From positions 1 through 64,000 of the forward strand of contig CAIVPR010000008.1 of NCBI GenBank assembly GCA_903907865.1: a stretch of DNA of 64,000 bases. Reading direction: 5' to 3'. A program made the translations under genes and the position numbers. The notes beneath the pieces are model-generated. The model did no database searches. It was not told where the DNA came from and saw only the letters and a program-made list of their open reading frames with translations. Shown here piece by piece: positions 16,289 to 24,827 of this stretch. Position 1 is the first letter of the stretch, and the number at the start of each line of letters is the position of its first letter. This stretch comes from an uncultured Acidobacteriia bacterium (lineage in GTDB: Bacteria > Acidobacteriota > Terriglobia > Bryobacterales > Bryobacteraceae).

Positions 16289-19200
16289 ATGCGTCACCGT
16301 TTACTTTTCGCGTTCGCCTGCACCACCGCAATCTGTTCCGCCGCCGTCGATTTCCAGCGCGAAATCCGGCCCGTCCTCTCGGACAACTGCTTCCAGTGCC
16401 ACGGTCCCGATTCCTCGTCGCGGTTCTCGGGCCTACGGCTCGATATCAAGGAGTCAGTCTTCGGCACGCGGAAGAACGGTGCCGTGGTGACGCCCGGCAA
16501 GCCCGCCGACAGCCTCCTGTACCAACGCATCAGCGCCACAGACGCCGGTCGCCGCATGCCGCCCGAGGCATCGCACAAATCCCTCAGCGCCGCCCAGATC
16601 GCCAAGATCAAGACGTGGATCGAGCAGGGCGCTCCGTGGGTGGAGCATTGGGCATACAAGGCACCGGTCGCCGCCCCCGCACCGGCGGTGAAGAACGCAG
16701 CTTGGTCGCGCAATGCGATTGACCGCTTCGTGCTGGCGAAGCTCGAATCAAGGGGTCTCGACCCCGCTCCCGCCGCCGACAAGCGCACCCTCCTTCGCCG
16801 TGTCGCGCTCGACCTGACCGGCCTGCCGCCCACCCCCGCCGAGACCGAGGCCTACATGAAGGACCTCACGCCTGAAGCCTACGAGCACATGGTGGACCGC
16901 TTCCTTTCTTCGCCGCACTTCGGCGAGCAGCGCGCCCGGTTCTGGCTCGACGCCGCCCGCTACGGCGACACCCACGGCATCCACGTCGACAACTACCGCG
17001 AAATCTGGCCCTTCCGCGACTGGGTCATCCAAGCCTTCAACCGCAACATCCCCTACGACCGCTTCGCCACCGAGCAACTGGCGGGCGACCTCCTGCCGAA
17101 TCCCACGCTCGACCAGCGCATCGCCACCGGCTTCATGCGCTGCGGCGTCACCACCAACGAGGCGGGGCTGATCGAAGACGAATATGCCGAGATCTACGCC
17201 AAGGACCGGGCCGAGACCCTCAGCGCCAACTTCCTCGGTCTGACCGTCGGCTGCGCCACCTGCCACGACCACAAGTTCGACCCCATCACGCAGAAGGATT
17301 TCTATTCGCTGGGGGCGTTTTTCCGCAACACAACGCAGAAGGTGATGGACGACAACGTGCCCGACACGGCTCCCGCAGTCGTAGTTCCGAAAGCCGAGGA
17401 CCGCGACGCCTGGGCCAAGGTGACATCGGAGCTTTCCGCAGTGCGGCAGTCGATCAACGCGGTGAAGGCTGGCTCCAACGCGGCCTTTCAGCAATGGCTG
17501 GCCTCGCGGTCGAAGACCTACATGCCTTCGCCGGTGGAAGACAAGGCCGAGATCTTCACGGCGAATCTGACGGCGGTGGCACAGGCCAGTTCCGGCGTCA
17601 ACATGGGCGATTCCAACGTTCCGGGCCGCGGGGCACTCCACTTCCAGAAGAACCAGGGAGCTGAAATTGCCGTCGGGCCCAAGATGGACGCCGACAAGCC
17701 CTTCGCGGTCAGCGTGAGTTTCTATTTCCCGAAGGACGAACAGTCGTACACCATCGTGTCGCAGAACAATCCGAAGGAGAAGAACCGGGGCTGGGTGATC
17801 GAGGTGGGCGCGCGGGTGCCCGTGTTCCGGCTGACGGGCGACGGGGGCCGGAATATCGAGATCCGCGCGGCGCACCTGCAGCAGTTGCAGCACGGGAGCT
17901 GGAACCACATCGCGGTCTCGTACGACGGGTCGAGGCGGCAGGAGGGCCTGAGCCTCTACCTCAACGGCAAAGCCGTGCCGACCCAGGGCCGGGGCAACCA
18001 AAATACCGAGATGCCGGGCGACATTTCCGTGGACACGCCACTGGTGTTGGGCAAGGCTCTGGCAGGCGGGGTGATCGCCGATTTCCGCATGTTCAATCGC
18101 GAGCTCACCGAGGCCGAAGCCGGGCTGTTGAACGAGTGGCCCGCGATCCAGTCGGCCCTGCTTTCAGATTCGAAGGTGCTGACGGATTCGGCGCGAGCGT
18201 CGCTGCAGACCTACTTCCTAGTGAACGAGCACCAGCCCTACAAGGACCTGGCGAAGAAACAAAGCCAGTTGAATCTGGAGGCCAAGGCGATCGCGCGGAA
18301 GGGGTCCGTGTCGCTGGTGATGGAAGAGCGCACGGACGCGCAGCCGACCGCGTGGGTCCTCTATCGTGGCGCGTACGACCAGCGTAGACAGCAAGTTGGG
18401 GCGGACACGCCCGCGATCCTGCCGCCGATGACGTCGGACATGCCGAAGAACCGCCTGGGACTGGCGCAGTGGCTGTTCACCAAAGAGCATCCGCTGACGG
18501 CGCGGGTGGCAGTGAACCGGATGTGGCAGGAGGTCTTCGGGACCGGGATCGTCAAGACATCCGAGGATTTCGGCAGCCAGGGCGAGCCGCCGGTAAACCA
18601 GGAGTTGCTGGACTGGCTGGCGGTCGATTTCCGAGACCACGGCTGGGACGTGAAGCGCTTCTACAAGCAGTTGGCGATGTCGGCCACGTACCGGCAATCG
18701 GCCGCCGTGACGCCCGCGAAGCTCGAGAAAGACCCCGAGGACCGGTTCCTGAGCCGTGCGCCGCGCTTCCGGATGGACGGGGAGATGGTGCGGGACTACG
18801 CGTTGGCGGCCAGCGGGCTGCTCTCGCCGCAAATCGGCGGGCCGAGCGTGAAGCCCTACCAGCCCGAGGGAGTCTGGGAGGCCGTGGCGATGATCGGGTC
18901 GAACACACGGTTCTACAAACCCGATGCGGGCGACGGGCTATACCGGCGCTCGGTCTACACGTTCTGGAAGCGCAGTGCGCCGCCCGCCGCGATGGAGATT
19001 TTCAACGCCCCGACGCGCGAGCAGTGCACCATGCGCCGCGAACGCACCGATACGCCGCTCCAAGCACTGGTCACGATGAACGACCTGCAATTCGTGGAAG
19101 CTGCGCGCGAGCTTGCGGGCCGCGCCATGCAATCCACACCGGGTTTCGACGAGCAACTGGACTTGATCGCAGCGCGGTTGCTGGTCCGGCCCCTGTCGCT

Positions 19201-19393
19201 CAAGGAAAAGGGGATCGCGAAGAAGTCCTTCGACCGGTATCGCGCGTACTACAGCTCGCATGAGAATGATGCGGCCAAGTTCTTGGCGCAGGGAGATCGC
19301 AAGGCCGACCCGGCCCTGAGCCAAGCCGACTACGCTGCGCTCACCATGTTGGCAAGCCAGTTGATGAATCTGGACGAAGTACTGAACAAGTAG
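16289..19393 (+). CDS. PSCyt1 - DUF1549 - LamG-like - DUF1553 secreted protein
   Basis: The protein is 1034 residues. A signal peptide (1-19) is followed by a planctomycete-type cytochrome c domain with CFQCHGPD at residues 34-41. DUF1549 (about 140-350) covers ALDLTGLPPTPAE and a second haem-like CATCHDHKFDPI. A LamG-like beta-sandwich (about 440-620) and DUF1553 (about 700-1000, LAQWLFTKEHPLTARVAVNR, REQCTMRRERTDTPLQALVT) complete it. Such proteins are abundant in Planctomycetes and Solibacter relatives, usually next to a DUF1501 partner and implicated in glycan breakdown. No DUF1501 gene follows here. The exact activity is not established. Confidence 0.88.
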   Translation: MRHRLLFAFACTTAICSAAVDFQREIRPVLSDNCFQCHGPDSSSRFSGLRLDIKESVFGTRKNGAVVTPGKPADSLLYQRISATDAGRRMPPEASHKSLSAAQIAKIKTWIEQGAPWVEHWAYKAPVAAPAPAVKNAAWSRNAIDRFVLAKLESRGLDPAPAADKRTLLRRVALDLTGLPPTPAETEAYMKDLTPEAYEHMVDRFLSSPHFGEQRARFWLDAARYGDTHGIHVDNYREIWPFRDWVIQAFNRNIPYDRFATEQLAGDLLPNPTLDQRIATGFMRCGVTTNEAGLIEDEYAEIYAKDRAETLSANFLGLTVGCATCHDHKFDPITQKDFYSLGAFFRNTTQKVMDDNVPDTAPAVVVPKAEDRDAWAKVTSELSAVRQSINAVKAGSNAAFQQWLASRSKTYMPSPVEDKAEIFTANLTAVAQASSGVNMGDSNVPGRGALHFQKNQGAEIAVGPKMDADKPFAVSVSFYFPKDEQSYTIVSQNNPKEKNRGWVIEVGARVPVFRLTGDGGRNIEIRAAHLQQLQHGSWNHIAVSYDGSRRQEGLSLYLNGKAVPTQGRGNQNTEMPGDISVDTPLVLGKALAGGVIADFRMFNRELTEAEAGLLNEWPAIQSALLSDSKVLTDSARASLQTYFLVNEHQPYKDLAKKQSQLNLEAKAIARKGSVSLVMEERTDAQPTAWVLYRGAYDQRRQQVGADTPAILPPMTSDMPKNRLGLAQWLFTKEHPLTARVAVNRMWQEVFGTGIVKTSEDFGSQGEPPVNQELLDWLAVDFRDHGWDVKRFYKQLAMSATYRQSAAVTPAKLEKDPEDRFLSRAPRFRMDGEMVRDYALAASGLLSPQIGGPSVKPYQPEGVWEAVAMIGSNTRFYKPDAGDGLYRRSVYTFWKRSAPPAAMEIFNAPTREQCTMRRERTDTPLQALVTMNDLQFVEAARELAGRAMQSTPGFDEQLDLIAARLLVRPLSLKEKGIAKKSFDRYRAYYSSHENDAAKFLAQGDRKADPALSQADYAALTMLASQLMNLDEVLNK

Positions 19394-19402
19394 GCCAACA
19401 GA

Positions 19403-19480
19403 AGAGAACGCTCCCTCGCGGTCGCGGCTCGGCCGAACCAGCTTGTTACCGAGCCACGACCGCAAGGGAGTGTTTCTTCA
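19403..19480. repeat. Dispersed near-palindromic repeat, copy A (complete)
   Basis: The left arm contains CTCCCTCGCGGTCGCGGCTC (19411-19430). The right arm (about 19449-19480) is its near-perfect reverse complement, giving a hairpin of almost 30 bp with a loop of about 17 bases. Most differences between the arms are A/G or C/T, so an RNA hairpin would keep G-U pairs. The same element recurs at 50266 and 60288. This copy lies between the convergent 3' ends of the PSCyt1 gene and the DUF2126 gene. Confidence 0.85.
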
Positions 19481-19534
19481 AGCCATGACCGCTCGCCATG
19501 CAACTGCCGTTTCTAGGTTCAACAGAACGACTAG

Positions 19535-22500
19535 CTACCAGCCGCGCTCCAGCGCCGCACCCGAACTCCGGGTGAACGGACGCCGTAGATCCAGCGTCAG
19601 CGGATACTCCGGGTTTTCCTCCGGCGGGGGCACTTCCATCGGCCCGGGCGTGTGCCCGAACGCGAAGAAGCGCGACGCGCGGCGCGATTCCGCTGCATTC
19701 GCGTTGATCGGGAACGTATCGTTGCTGCGCCCGCCGGGATGCGACACATGGTAGGTGCACCCACCCACCGACCGGCCCGTCCAAGTGTCCACGAGGTCGA
19801 AAACCAGCGGAGTATGCACCGGAATGGTCGGATGCAGGCACGATGGCGGCTGCCATGCGCGGTATCGGACTCCCGCGACCCATTCGCCCTGCGTTCCGGT
19901 AAAGTGCAGGGGCACCCGGCGACCGTTGCAGCAAACGACATACCGGTTGCCCGTAAAACCCTTCACCTTCACCTGCACCCGCTCCACCGACGAATCCACG
20001 AAGCGGCTGGTCCCACCGCCCGAAGGTTCTTCGCCGAGCACGTACCATGGCTCGGTGGCGGTCCTCAGTTCGATCTCGACGCCCACGTGCGACGCCCGCC
20101 CCATCACCGGGTAGCGGAACTCGAAATGGGGCGCAAACCATGCCGTTTCAAATGCATAACCAGCCCGGTTGAGGGTCTCCACGACTTCCTCGAAGTCCTT
20201 GGCGACGAAGTGGGGCAGCATGAAGATGTCGTGCAGCCTCGTACCCCAGTCAATCGGGGAGAGCCTGTAGGGCTGCTGCCAGAACCACGCGATCAGGGTC
20301 CTGACGAGCAACTGCTGGGCCAGGCTCATCCGCGCGTGCGGCGGCATTTCGAAACCGCGGAGTTCCAACAAGCCGAGGCGGCCGGTCGAGGAGTCCGGCG
20401 AGTACAGCTTGTCGATGCAGAATTCGGCCCGGTGCGTATTGCCCGTCACGTCCACCAGGATGTGGCGCAAGATGCGGTCCACCAGCCACGGGGGGCAGCC
20501 CCGCTCGCTGGCATCGGGAATCTGCTTGAAGGCGATTTCCAGCTCGTACAGGCTGTCCTTGCGCGTTTCATCGATGCGCGGCGCTTGGCTGGTCGGGCCG
20601 ATGAACAGCCCGGAGAACATATACGACAGCGACGGGTGGTTCAGCCACCACGCGATCATTGACCGCAGCACATCCGGACGCCTCAGGAACGGGCTGTCCG
20701 CAGGTGTTGCGCCGCCGAGCACGAAGTGGTTCCCGCCACCGGTGCCGCTGTGCCGCCCGTCGAGCATGAACTTCTCGGTTCCCAGACGGAGCGCGCGGGC
20801 ATCGTCGTACAGGGTGGTGGTGGTGTGGACCAACTGCTCCCAGCTGGACGCCGGGTGGATGTTGACCTCGATCACGCCCGGGTCTGGGGTGACCTTGATG
20901 TTGCTGATGCGGTAATCCTGGGGCGGGGTGTAGCCTTCCACCACAACTGGCATCTTGAGTTCGGCGGAGGTGTCCTCGACGGCAGCTAGAAGGTCGAGGT
21001 AGTCCTCAATCTTTTCGGTCGGAGGCAGGAAAACGTGGATGCGGCCCTCACGCGATTCCACGCACATGGCCGTGCGAACCACCCACGGGGCGGATTGGCC
21101 CTGCGCCGGCGCCTTGTCCCGTTCGGTGTGGCCGCCGCGCTGCTGGATTCGTGGTTCTTCCTTCGACCGGTCCTCCGGCGGTTTCTCGGGAGATTGGGCG
21201 AAGGGGATGGGCATCGGGCCGAGGTTGGCCATCGGGTCGCGGGTGTAGAGCTGCGGCGCGTCGGATTTGGCAACCCAGGGGAGGCTGCCCAACGGGAGCC
21301 GGAGACCGACGGGTGAATCGCCGGGCACGAGGAACATGCGCTGGGCGCGCAGCATCCACAGGCCTGTCTGCCATTCGGGGCCGCTTTTTCCGATTGCGCG
21401 CTGGATTGGCAACACAAAGCCGGTGGGGGTCGACAGTCCTCGCTCGAAGACCGCGCGCAGGCGTTCGCGTTCCTTCGCGTCGTCGAGCTTGTTGTCGATA
21501 GGGTCGACGTTGACCGGAAGCTCGCGTTCGCGCTGCAGGTAGTAGACCGGGTCCTCGTAGGCCTCGCCCACGTATTCAGGGTCCAAATGGAGCCGCATCG
21601 CGAGGGTCTTCATGAACAACTCGGCCTCGACGTGGCTGAAGTTGTATTTGACCTCGTCGGAGGCGAACAGACTCTGGTCGCGCCACATTGGAACCCCGTC
21701 GGTGCGCCAGTAGCAGGCCAGTGCCCAGCGGGGCAGTGGCTCACCGGGATACCACTTGCCCATGCCGAGGTGCAGGAATGCGCCGGGCGCGAAGCGGTCG
21801 CGAAGCTTCCGAATGAGACGACCGGCGAGCAACCGCTTTTCGGGCCCCATCGCGGCGGTGTTCCACTGCTCGCCGTCCATATCGTCGATGGAGACGAAAG
21901 TGGGCTCGCCGCCCATGGTGAGGCGGATATCGTGACGGCGAATGTCCGCGTCGACCTTGTGGCCCAGTTCGTCGATGCGAGCCCACTGGGGCTCGGAATA
22001 CGGCAATGTTACGCGCGGGTCCTCGAGGATGCGCGTCACGGCCATTTCGTGCTCGAACGTTACCTCGCAATCGTCCACGCCGCCGGTGACGGGGGCTGCG
22101 GAGGAGGGGTGCGGCGTGGCGGCGAGGGGCAGGTGGCCCTCACCCGCGAAGAGGCCGGAGGTCGGGTCAAGCCCTACCCAACCGGCACCGGGGAGATAGA
22201 CCTCGGTCCAGGCGTGCAGGTCGGTGAAGTCTTCTTTGGGACCTTCGGGCCCGTCCACCGGTTTGACATCGCCCTTGAGCTGGATCAGGTAGCCGGAAAC
22301 GAATCGGGCTGCGAGGCCGAGATTGCGGAGGATTTCGACCAATAGCCACGCGCTGTCGCGGCACGACCCGCTGCCGAGCGTGAGCGTCTCCTCCGACGTC
22401 TGGACGCCGGGCTCCATGCGGATGAGGTAGCTGACGAGGTAGTGGACCTTCTGGTTGATGGCGACGAGGAAATCGATGGTGCGGACGGGGGTGAGGTCAA

Positions 22501-22900
22501 TGGAATCGACCAGTGCGCGCAGCTTGGGCGGAGCGGGCTCGACGGCCAGGAACGGCGCCAGTTCGGCCGCGAGGGCGGGCTCGTACTTGAAGGGAAAGTT
22601 GTCGGCGTAGGAGTCGAGAAAGAAGTCGAACGGGTTGATGACCGTCATTTCCGCGACCAGGTCGACCTCGACCTGGAAGTGGTCGACCTTTTCCGGGAAG
22701 ACGACGCGCGCGAGGTAGTTGCTCTGCGGGTCCTGCTGCCAGTTGAGGAAGTAGCCCTGTGGGGAGAGCTTGAGGGAGTAGGCCGTGACGGGGGTCCGGC
22801 AGTGGGGGGCTGGCCGCAGGCGGATGACCTGCGGGGAAAGGGTGACCAGCCGGTCGTACCGGTAGGTGGTTTTGTGGTGCAGCGCGATGCGGATCGGCAT
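19535..22900 (-). CDS. Large transglutaminase-like protein with DUF2126
   Basis: The protein is 1121 residues. The N-terminus is a bacterial transglutaminase-like N domain (MPIRIALHHKTTYRYDRLVT). A transglutaminase core follows with Cys180 in GSGSCRDSAWL, His229 in DLHAWTEVYLPG and Asp245 in GLDPTSG. The rest (about 300-1115) is the DUF2126 region (ETRKDSLYELEIAFKQ, VDVTGNTHRAEFCIDKLYSP). This combination belongs to the cluster of circularly permuted ATP-grasp, alpha-E and transglutaminase proteins proposed to build and remove peptide-like modifications. The start is the ATG at 22900, where the N domain begins; upstream codons match nothing. Confidence 0.88.
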   Translation of the reverse strand: MPIRIALHHKTTYRYDRLVTLSPQVIRLRPAPHCRTPVTAYSLKLSPQGYFLNWQQDPQSNYLARVVFPEKVDHFQVEVDLVAEMTVINPFDFFLDSYADNFPFKYEPALAAELAPFLAVEPAPPKLRALVDSIDLTPVRTIDFLVAINQKVHYLVSYLIRMEPGVQTSEETLTLGSGSCRDSAWLLVEILRNLGLAARFVSGYLIQLKGDVKPVDGPEGPKEDFTDLHAWTEVYLPGAGWVGLDPTSGLFAGEGHLPLAATPHPSSAAPVTGGVDDCEVTFEHEMAVTRILEDPRVTLPYSEPQWARIDELGHKVDADIRRHDIRLTMGGEPTFVSIDDMDGEQWNTAAMGPEKRLLAGRLIRKLRDRFAPGAFLHLGMGKWYPGEPLPRWALACYWRTDGVPMWRDQSLFASDEVKYNFSHVEAELFMKTLAMRLHLDPEYVGEAYEDPVYYLQRERELPVNVDPIDNKLDDAKERERLRAVFERGLSTPTGFVLPIQRAIGKSGPEWQTGLWMLRAQRMFLVPGDSPVGLRLPLGSLPWVAKSDAPQLYTRDPMANLGPMPIPFAQSPEKPPEDRSKEEPRIQQRGGHTERDKAPAQGQSAPWVVRTAMCVESREGRIHVFLPPTEKIEDYLDLLAAVEDTSAELKMPVVVEGYTPPQDYRISNIKVTPDPGVIEVNIHPASSWEQLVHTTTTLYDDARALRLGTEKFMLDGRHSGTGGGNHFVLGGATPADSPFLRRPDVLRSMIAWWLNHPSLSYMFSGLFIGPTSQAPRIDETRKDSLYELEIAFKQIPDASERGCPPWLVDRILRHILVDVTGNTHRAEFCIDKLYSPDSSTGRLGLLELRGFEMPPHARMSLAQQLLVRTLIAWFWQQPYRLSPIDWGTRLHDIFMLPHFVAKDFEEVVETLNRAGYAFETAWFAPHFEFRYPVMGRASHVGVEIELRTATEPWYVLGEEPSGGGTSRFVDSSVERVQVKVKGFTGNRYVVCCNGRRVPLHFTGTQGEWVAGVRYRAWQPPSCLHPTIPVHTPLVFDLVDTWTGRSVGGCTYHVSHPGGRSNDTFPINANAAESRRASRFFAFGHTPGPMEVPPPEENPEYPLTLDLRRPFTRSSGAALERGW

Positions 22901-22994
22901 GAAATGGCCCGACCAGCTCGACGCGGAGCGGCGGAAACCTCCATTATACGAGGGTCGGAGTGACGGGGTGCCTGTAGCTTGCGATAATCGGGGT

Positions 22995-23069
22995 ATGCAG
23001 GTTGCCCGGATCGAGATCCCGGAAGCGGAAATCGCAGCCGTTTGCAGGCGCGACGGAAATATTGGGTAG
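22995..23069 (+). pseudogene. N-terminal remnant of a MNT-type nucleotidyltransferase
   Basis: An ATG at 22995 opens a 24-codon frame reading MQVARIEIPEAEIAAVCRRD before a stop. IEIP-AEIAAFCRR is the usual start of small minimal nucleotidyltransferases of the MntA/HEPN type, which continue with RLALFGSV. Here the frame breaks exactly where that motif should come. This looks like the stump of a lost module. The match is short and from memory. Confidence 0.4.
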
Positions 23070-23169
23070 GCGTGATCCAAACTAAGGCGCGAAGCGCGTA
23101 TTCAGTCCCAAGACGTCCCGTGGCAACAGGCGGAGTCCTTACGACGCGGATTTTCGTGTCCGGCTTGAA

Positions 23170-23511
23170 TCAGCCGGGTCGATTGACTCGGACCAACTCG
23201 TTCTTCATTTCGGACAAATTCGTTACAGCAAGGTTGATTCTCGCCGCCAGACCAGCATTGTCCGGGTCGAAGGTACACAAGACAATACCCGCATGGTCGG
23301 CGGTCCGCGTTCGGTGCAGCCGCAGGAAATGCAGCCTGTTGTGAGATAGCAGAATCCGCCCCTGACCGGCAGCAAAGGCAAGGACGACGTCGTCCGGCAC
23401 TGCTGCGTTGGCGTTTCCGGCGTCCAAGCTGGTCAGGACATCATGCCCAAGCCTGCGAAGCTCCAGCACCAACTGCGCCGCAATATTCTCATTCGAGTAG
23501 AAGCGCGCCAT
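23170..23511 (-). CDS. DUF5615 PIN-like toxin candidate
   Basis: The protein is 113 residues: MARFYSNENIAAQLVLELRR, HDVLTSLDAGNANAAVPDD, a central LLSHNRLHFLRLHR, and a GIVLCT strand. This is the DUF5615 (Mut7-C/PIN-like) pattern, with an acidic residue in the first strand (SNEN) and a later D/N-rich loop. DUF5615 proteins pair with DUF433 antitoxins, as here; the antitoxin stop and toxin start overlap as TGATG at 23509-23513. A GTG at 23514 is an alternative start. The pair lies, in the same orientation, between two transglutaminase genes. Confidence 0.8.
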   Translation of the reverse strand: MARFYSNENIAAQLVLELRRLGHDVLTSLDAGNANAAVPDDVVLAFAAGQGRILLSHNRLHFLRLHRTRTADHAGIVLCTFDPDNAGLAARINLAVTNLSEMKNELVRVNRPG

Positions 23512-23840
23512 CACGCTGCCTCGTTGTCTCGAATCTGGGATTCAATCTCCCCGCGATGCGAGCGGACGTATGCCCAGGCATTGGCCAAGTCCTCGGCGCG
23601 CAGGGTCGGATACGCTTCTAGCAAGCGCTGTTCGGTGAGTCCCAAGCGACGTGCTTGCTCCAAGAGCCAGACAGGGATCCGTGTTCGAACAATGCAGGGT
23701 TCTCCTCCGTTGATGTCCGGGCGGGAATCGACTCCGGGAAAATCATCGTTCAAATCACGGACTGCCCATTTCAGTACTTGAGCCTTCTCACCCCGGGAGA
23801 GCATCGAGAAAAACTGTTCGAGATCGGCTGCGGTGGTCAT
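23511..23840 (-). CDS. DUF433 antitoxin
   Basis: The protein is 109 residues. The DUF433 helix-turn-helix is recognisable: RPDINGGEPCIVRTRIPVWL, then LLEQARRLGLTEQRLLEAYP and LRAEDLANAWAYVRSH. The N-terminal 35 residues (FFSMLSRGEKAQVLKWAVRD) form an extra helical segment. It is the upstream member of a DUF433/DUF5615 type II module. A decayed copy of the same kind of pair is at 29.8-30.1 kb. It starts 93 bases after the small transglutaminase gene, so readthrough from that operon is likely. Confidence 0.8.
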   Translation of the reverse strand: MTTAADLEQFFSMLSRGEKAQVLKWAVRDLNDDFPGVDSRPDINGGEPCIVRTRIPVWLLEQARRLGLTEQRLLEAYPTLRAEDLANAWAYVRSHRGEIESQIRDNEAA

Positions 23841-23933
23841 GGACGTATCCGCATTATCGCAACTTTCGTCGGCTGTGCGGAATCTTGTAAATCAATCCCC
23901 TGCCCGCACCATGTGAGAATCGGGCTGGCTGCT

Positions 23934-24827
23934 CTAAGCCGTCCCACGCCGCGTCTTCATCGGCGCGCCAACCCCCACGCTCACGCTGATGATCTGCTCC
24001 CCGCCGCCCAGCGCCACGCCCTTCACAGGAGTCACGTCCGAATAGTCACGACCGAATGCCAGCGTCACGTGGTCGCCACGGGGGATCGTGTCGTTCGTCG
24101 GGTCGAAATCCAGCCAGCCGAAACCGGGGCAGAAGACCGAGCACCAGGCGTGCGACGCCTCGGCACCCCTCGTATTCTCGCCGCTCTTCAGATACCCGCT
24201 CACGTAGCGCGCGGGCAGACCAATGCTCCGCAGGCACGAAATCATCACATGCGCGAAATCCTGGCAGACGCCGGCGCGCAGCTTCAGGACTTCGGACACC
24301 GGCGTCGAAATGTTCGTCGCCCGCGGATCGTAGCGAAAATCCTTGAAAATACGGCGGCAGAGGTCGAACGCCGCCTCCTGCACGGGACGGTCGGGCAGGA
24401 AGGACGTCAGTGCGTAGTTCGAAAACTCCGCGCCGAAGCCGGTTCCCTGCCCTACGAGCGGCGAACGATAGAGGAACTCGGAGGCGAGGAAACAGTCCTC
24501 AGAGGCTACCTCCCGGACTTGATCGCGCACCCGCTCCCACGATGGCGTCAACTCCGGGCACGGGGGTTCCTCGGATTCAATCTCCAATTCGCTCAGCGCC
24601 TCCACGGTCAGCGTCTGGTGCGGTTCGTGGATGGAAAAGTAGGTGGTCGAATTGCCGAAGTAGTCGGTGCGGGACAGCAGGAAATCGGGCTCCGGCCGGA
24701 TCTCCAGTTCAAAGGATAGGAGCTTCTGCCCGGGCACGTTGCGGGGCGAAAGGTGCACCTCGGTGTGACAGATGGCCACCGGCTCGCTGTATAGGTAGGT
24801 CGTGGTGTGCTGGGCGGACAGTTTCAT
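23934..24827 (-). CDS. Transglutaminase-like protein of the ATP-grasp/alpha-E cluster
   Basis: The protein is 297 residues. The N-terminal beta domain (MKLSAQHTTTYLYSEPVAIC) is followed by a transglutaminase core with Cys188 in RAGVCQDFAHVM, His227 in SHAWCSVFCPGFGW and Asp242 in DFDPTND. The ATG overlaps the stop of the ATP-grasp/alpha-E gene (ATGA at 24824-24827), so the two are translated together. In this conserved cluster the transglutaminase is thought to act as a peptidase or amidase that reverses or trims the product of the ATP-grasp ligase. That role is predicted from gene context, not demonstrated. Confidence 0.88.
   Translation of the reverse strand: MKLSAQHTTTYLYSEPVAICHTEVHLSPRNVPGQKLLSFELEIRPEPDFLLSRTDYFGNSTTYFSIHEPHQTLTVEALSELEIESEEPPCPELTPSWERVRDQVREVASEDCFLASEFLYRSPLVGQGTGFGAEFSNYALTSFLPDRPVQEAAFDLCRRIFKDFRYDPRATNISTPVSEVLKLRAGVCQDFAHVMISCLRSIGLPARYVSGYLKSGENTRGAEASHAWCSVFCPGFGWLDFDPTNDTIPRGDHVTLAFGRDYSDVTPVKGVALGGGEQIISVSVGVGAPMKTRRGTA

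Noticed and set aside
16748-18001. Long antisense open frames over the PSCyt1, quinoprotein, ATP-grasp and efflux genes
   Set aside because: They are by-products of high wobble GC in the true genes, with no ribosome sites or family matches.
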